Assembly: GCA_023100825.1 (NCBI GenBank)
Contig: CP095846.1
Span: 3,782,001 to 3,846,000, forward strand
Source of the DNA: Nocardioidaceae bacterium SCSIO 66511
GTDB lineage: Bacteria > Actinomycetota > Actinomycetes > Propionibacteriales > Nocardioidaceae
Length of the DNA stretch: 64,000 nucleotides
Direction of reading: 5' to 3'
Below are positions 60,898-64,000 of this stretch, one piece after another. Each line of letters starts with the position of its first letter. Within the stretch, counting starts at the first letter, position 1. Made by a program: the position numbers and the translations under genes. A model generated the notes under the pieces. That model was not told where the DNA came from. It saw only the letters and a list, made by a program, of their open reading frames with translations, and did no database searches.

Positions 60898-62481
60898 ATG
60901 GCCGCCGTGCTGTTCCGTCACCCAGTCATCCACACCTTCGACGGGTCGGGTGGTCCGGTCGACGCGATCCTCACGGTCGACGGCACCATCACTGCGATCG
61001 GCGAGTACGCACGACTGCGCGAGCAGGCGCCAACGGGTACGCGTACCGAGGACCTGCCGGGTGCAGCGGTGGTCGCCGGATTCCACGACGCACACATCCA
61101 CTCGGCAACCTTCGCCCGTGAGCTCGACGCACTCGACCTGCGCGGCGTCGCCGACCTCGACGAGGCGCTGGACCGTCTGCGCGCTTACCTGGATGCGCAC
61201 CCCGGCGATGACTGGATGTTCGGCGGACGCTGGGACTCCAACACCTGGGCTGTTCCCGTCCAGCCGAACCGCCGTGACCTCGACCGAGTCTCCCCCGTAC
61301 GTCCGGTCGCGTTGTCGAGCATCGACGGACACACCGTCTGGGTCAACTCGGCCGCGTTGCGCTCAGCAGGCATCAACTCGACGACACCGGACCCCGCGGG
61401 CGGCGAGATCGTTCGCGATTCCGACGGCATTCCGACCGGCATCCTGCGCGAGGCGGCCCTAGACCTGCTCGACCACGTACCGGGCGCGGCCGATCGGCGA
61501 GACGTCGAAGCGCTACTCACCAATGCACAGCACCGCCTGCTCTCGTACGGAATCACCCACATCACCGATCTCGACGGCGAGGAGGTACGCGATGCGTACC
61601 TCACGATGCGCGACCGCGGGACGCTCGCACTACGGGTTCACAAGGGCATCCCGGTCTCCGCACTCGACAAGGCAGTCGTCGACGGGCGGCGCACCGGCGA
61701 CGGCGATGCGTGGTTCACGACCGGGCCGGTCAAGATCTTCGCCGACGGCGCGCTCGGATCGCACACCGCCCACATGGGCGCTGGGTTCACCGGCGACTCG
61801 GACAACCACGGCATAGCCGTGCTTTCGTACGACGAGCTGCAGGAACTCGTGGAGAAGGCGACCGCAAACCGAATCGCAGTCGCCACCCATGCGATCGGTG
61901 ACGAGGCCAACCGTCTCGTACTCGACGCGTACGAGGCAGTCCGCGGGCTCACTCAGCGGCACGGTCTCCGCCACCGCATCGAACATGCGCAACATCTGCG
62001 CCCTGAGGATGTCGCCCGTCTCGCCGCGCTCGGGGTGATCCCGTCGTCGCAGCCGACCCACTGCACGACCGATTTCCGGCTCGCCGGCAGGCTCCTCGCC
62101 GGGCGCGATCTCGCTAACTATCCGTGGCGGGCGTTCGCCGACGCGGGTGCTCACCTCGCATTCGGATCCGACTCCCCCGTCGAGCCGGCCGAACCGATGT
62201 ACGGCATCCATGCCGCCGTCACCAGGCAGAACCGCGCCGGTGAACCCGCCGGCGGGTGGGAGCCGCATCAGCGCTTGACTGTCGGCGAGGCGCTGCTCGC
62301 GTACAGCTTCGGTGGTGCGTACGCCGCCGGTATCGATGACCGCGTCGGCCGCATCGCGCCCGGGCAGTACGCCGACTTCGTCGCGCTCGAGCGGGATCCT
62401 GTCACCGAACCGGCAACCGACCTGCACCGCATCGAGGTGCTCAGCACGGTTGTCGGCGGCGAGGTGCGCTACGCGCGCTGA
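60898..62481 (+). CDS. YtcJ-like amidohydrolase
   Basis: The 527-residue protein has an amidohydrolase-superfamily barrel: the metal motif AGFHDAHIHSATFA (HxH), VKIFADGALGSHTA, VATHAIGDEANRLVLDAYE, RHRIEHAQHLRPEDV and AFGSDSPVEPAEPM, which are YtcJ-group motifs. Substrate unknown. ATG 60898 is preceded by AAGGAG. It is transcribed alone, 47 bp after the sulfotransferase gene. Confidence 0.92.
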   Translation: MAAVLFRHPVIHTFDGSGGPVDAILTVDGTITAIGEYARLREQAPTGTRTEDLPGAAVVAGFHDAHIHSATFARELDALDLRGVADLDEALDRLRAYLDAHPGDDWMFGGRWDSNTWAVPVQPNRRDLDRVSPVRPVALSSIDGHTVWVNSAALRSAGINSTTPDPAGGEIVRDSDGIPTGILREAALDLLDHVPGAADRRDVEALLTNAQHRLLSYGITHITDLDGEEVRDAYLTMRDRGTLALRVHKGIPVSALDKAVVDGRRTGDGDAWFTTGPVKIFADGALGSHTAHMGAGFTGDSDNHGIAVLSYDELQELVEKATANRIAVATHAIGDEANRLVLDAYEAVRGLTQRHGLRHRIEHAQHLRPEDVARLAALGVIPSSQPTHCTTDFRLAGRLLAGRDLANYPWRAFADAGAHLAFGSDSPVEPAEPMYGIHAAVTRQNRAGEPAGGWEPHQRLTVGEALLAYSFGGAYAAGIDDRVGRIAPGQYADFVALERDPVTEPATDLHRIEVLSTVVGGEVRYAR

Positions 62482-62490
62482 CGCCGGCGC

Positions 62491-63390
62491 TCAGTCGTCG
62501 CGATCGCCGAGGATGCGTTCGAGCGTACGTCTGCCCCACCGGCTCATCGACGGGTTCGACTCACGGTAGTACCAGACGAGTCCCATCGCCTGCTGGAACG
62601 CCCACGCCATGCCGCGCGCCCACTGCACGTCATCGCAGCCGAGCAAGTCACGCAGTATCCGCCGACGTGGCTTGTCCAGCAGATGCCATGCTGCGACAAG
62701 GTCGAGTGCCGGATCGGCCGGTGCGAAGTCTCCGCAGTCGAGTACGCCTGCGAGACGACCTTCGCTGACGAGGAGGTTGGGCGGGATCAGATCCTTGTGA
62801 CACATGGCGTCTGGGTCGTTCTCGGGGAGCGTGCGCAGGTCGGCCCACAACGTACGCAGGCGCGCGACATCGAGCAGGCCCTCGCTTTCGGCGAAGCAGG
62901 TGTCCAGCCACTCGTCGTGGTCGGGCAGGTGGCCGCCGCGACCGCTGCCGTCATACGTACGACCGCGTACGTCGGCGGCGCGCAGGTCTTCGATGAGCGC
63001 GGCCAGGTCTTCTGCGAAAGCAACGGACGCCGCAGGGTCGTCGACCGTGGCAACCGTGCCCGGGAGCCAGGTCTGCGCGCTCCAGGGCAGCGGATACTCT
63101 TCCGAGGGCTCACCGATTGCCACCGGCTCCGGCGTCGGCACCCGTACCAGAGTCGCGAACTCCGCAGCGGCCTCCGCGTCGCTCTCCAAGTCGCGTCGTA
63201 TCGCCTCGGGATCCGTACCCTGCAAGGGGAAACGCGCAGCCAGCCGCTCACCGATGCGGAAGATCGCGTTGACGGTGCCGCCACCGTCGACCGCACGTAC
63301 GTCGTGGCTGCGCCAATGCGGGAACTGCTCGTCGACGATCCGGCGCCCCATCGCCTCGTCGATGTAGAGCTGATCGGCGTGCATCTGCAT
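62491..63390 (-). CDS. Aminoglycoside phosphotransferase-like kinase
   Basis: The 299-residue protein has the APH fold: TVNAIFRIGERLAARFPLQG (nucleotide loop), DAMCHKDLIPPNLLVSEGRL (catalytic loop with HKD instead of HGD) and GVLDCGDFAPADPALDLVAAWH (DFG-like metal site). It resembles chromosomal APH(3'')/macrolide-phosphotransferase-like proteins, many of which have no known resistance phenotype. ATG 63390 overlaps the stop of the CAT-like gene by 1 bp (TGATG), so the two are co-expressed. Confidence 0.88.
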   Translation of the reverse strand: MQMHADQLYIDEAMGRRIVDEQFPHWRSHDVRAVDGGGTVNAIFRIGERLAARFPLQGTDPEAIRRDLESDAEAAAEFATLVRVPTPEPVAIGEPSEEYPLPWSAQTWLPGTVATVDDPAASVAFAEDLAALIEDLRAADVRGRTYDGSGRGGHLPDHDEWLDTCFAESEGLLDVARLRTLWADLRTLPENDPDAMCHKDLIPPNLLVSEGRLAGVLDCGDFAPADPALDLVAAWHLLDKPRRRILRDLLGCDDVQWARGMAWAFQQAMGLVWYYRESNPSMSRWGRRTLERILGDRDD

Positions 63391-64000
63391 CAGCGGATCC
63401 AATGTGGGTCGGCGGCCAGGGCGCGGAAACCTTCGATCAGCCGGGCGGTGTGGAAGCCGTCTGCCGCGGCGTGATGGATCTGAACGGCGAGCGGTAGCAG
63501 GGTGCGTCCGTCGCGCTCGACGTACTTGCCGAGCGTGAAGATCGGAAGCAGGTGCTCGGTGCCGCCGTCGATCTGCAGGCTGAACGACGAGAACGGCGTC
63601 CAGCTGAGACTGGAGACGTCGAAGCAGTTGGCGGGCAGGTCACCTTGCGGGAACATCGTCGTGGCCGTCCGGTGCTCTCGCAGGAGTTCCGCAGCGCGCT
63701 CGTGGAACGACGCGAAATCGGGGTCGTACGGCGCCCACACGGCCGCGAACGTCTCGCGCTGCGGGTTGAACACCGTGAACGCGGGATGGACGACATCCCA
63801 TACTGCCGGGGCACCGTCGGCAGCCAGCGCGAGCCGGAACTCCGCGTACTGGTTCACCAGCGACGCGAGCGCCCAGATCTGCGCGACGTACGTCTTGCGT
63901 CGCTTGGCCCGCAGCGCTGCGGCTATCTCGGTGACATCGACCTCGACGGTGATCGCGTACGTACACCGCACCTGCCGGCGGTAATGCTCGAAGTGTTCGT
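63390..64000 (-). CDS. Chloramphenicol acetyltransferase-like protein (5' end outside window)
   Basis: The frame stays open to the window edge, and upstream of the GTG at 63971 it still reads EHFEHYRRQ, the N-terminal pattern of type A CATs, so the true start lies beyond 64000. The catalytic motif QIHHAAADGFHTARLIEGF (HHxxxDG) is intact near the C-terminus, and NCFDVSSLSWTPFSSFSLQ matches the substrate pocket region. Type A CATs acetylate chloramphenicol, though environmental homologs may have other substrates. It is coupled to an APH-like gene. Confidence 0.9.
   Translation of the reverse strand, partial: EHFEHYRRQVRCTYAITVEVDVTEIAAALRAKRRKTYVAQIWALASLVNQYAEFRLALAADGAPAVWDVVHPAFTVFNPQRETFAAVWAPYDPDFASFHERAAELLREHRTATTMFPQGDLPANCFDVSSLSWTPFSSFSLQIDGGTEHLLPIFTLGKYVERDGRTLLPLAVQIHHAAADGFHTARLIEGFRALAADPHWIR

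Overview
The window is high-GC DNA with many GTG/TTG starts and tightly overlapping genes. The gene neighbourhoods are those of an actinobacterium: metG-tatD-rpfB-ksgA-ispE, pth-L25-prs-glmU-tRNA-Gln, and rsmI beside a protein O-mannosyltransferase. A Nocardioidaceae-like (Propionibacteriales) host is possible, but this is an impression and not a demonstrated assignment. No phage genes, transposase genes, rRNA or CRISPR arrays were seen.

Region 1 (1-36.2 kb) is a large surface or exopolysaccharide (EPS) locus. A tight minus-strand operon (36244 to 26348) encodes a polyprenyl-phosphate glycosylphosphotransferase, a Wzz-like co-polymerase, a sulfotransferase, a GT14-like transferase, an O-antigen ligase/polymerase-like membrane protein, a kinase-fold protein, a second sulfotransferase and a flippase. 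Another minus-strand operon (8170 to 3508) encodes a GT2 transferase, a sulfotransferase, a DegT-type sugar aminotransferase, a methyltransferase and RmlB, converging on RmlA. Between them lie an Alg14-like protein with an Alg13-like/sulfotransferase fusion, two secreted glycosidase-like paralogs, three large secreted beta-propeller paralogs, a lipoprotein, further transferases and CysQ, which removes the PAP by-product of sulfotransferases. Five sulfotransferase domains plus CysQ point to a sulfated extracellular glycan. A FitAB/VapBC-type toxin-antitoxin pair sits between a second flippase and rmlA. Two of the propeller genes share an apparently identical 2000-bp tract (16057-18056 and 20114-22113) but have divergent C-terminal modules.

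Region 2 (36.4-53.7 kb) is mostly housekeeping: Pth, L25/Ctc, a 746-bp gap with large imperfect repeats, Prs, GlmU, tRNA-Gln, a fatty-acid desaturase with a TetR regulator and a clear operator, a VOC protein, a GNAT acetyltransferase, trans-aconitate methyltransferase divergent from a MarR regulator across shared operators, an ABC-F ATPase, IspE, KsgA, an RpfB-like protein, TatD, MetG and RsmI. A 170-bp MITE-like element fills the gap between rsmI and metG.

Region 3 (53.8-64 kb) carries a protein O-mannosyltransferase, an isochorismatase-like hydrolase with an NCS1 permease, a PaaI thioesterase, an SDR with a QueA-like protein behind a MerR-type promoter, a sixth sulfotransferase with an N-terminal coiled coil, a YtcJ-like amidohydrolase, an aminoglycoside-phosphotransferase-like protein and a chloramphenicol-acetyltransferase-like gene cut by the window end. 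A 94-bp palindromic repeat occurs twice (8284-8377 and 58107-58200), each copy just downstream of a stop codon and in the same orientation relative to that gene.
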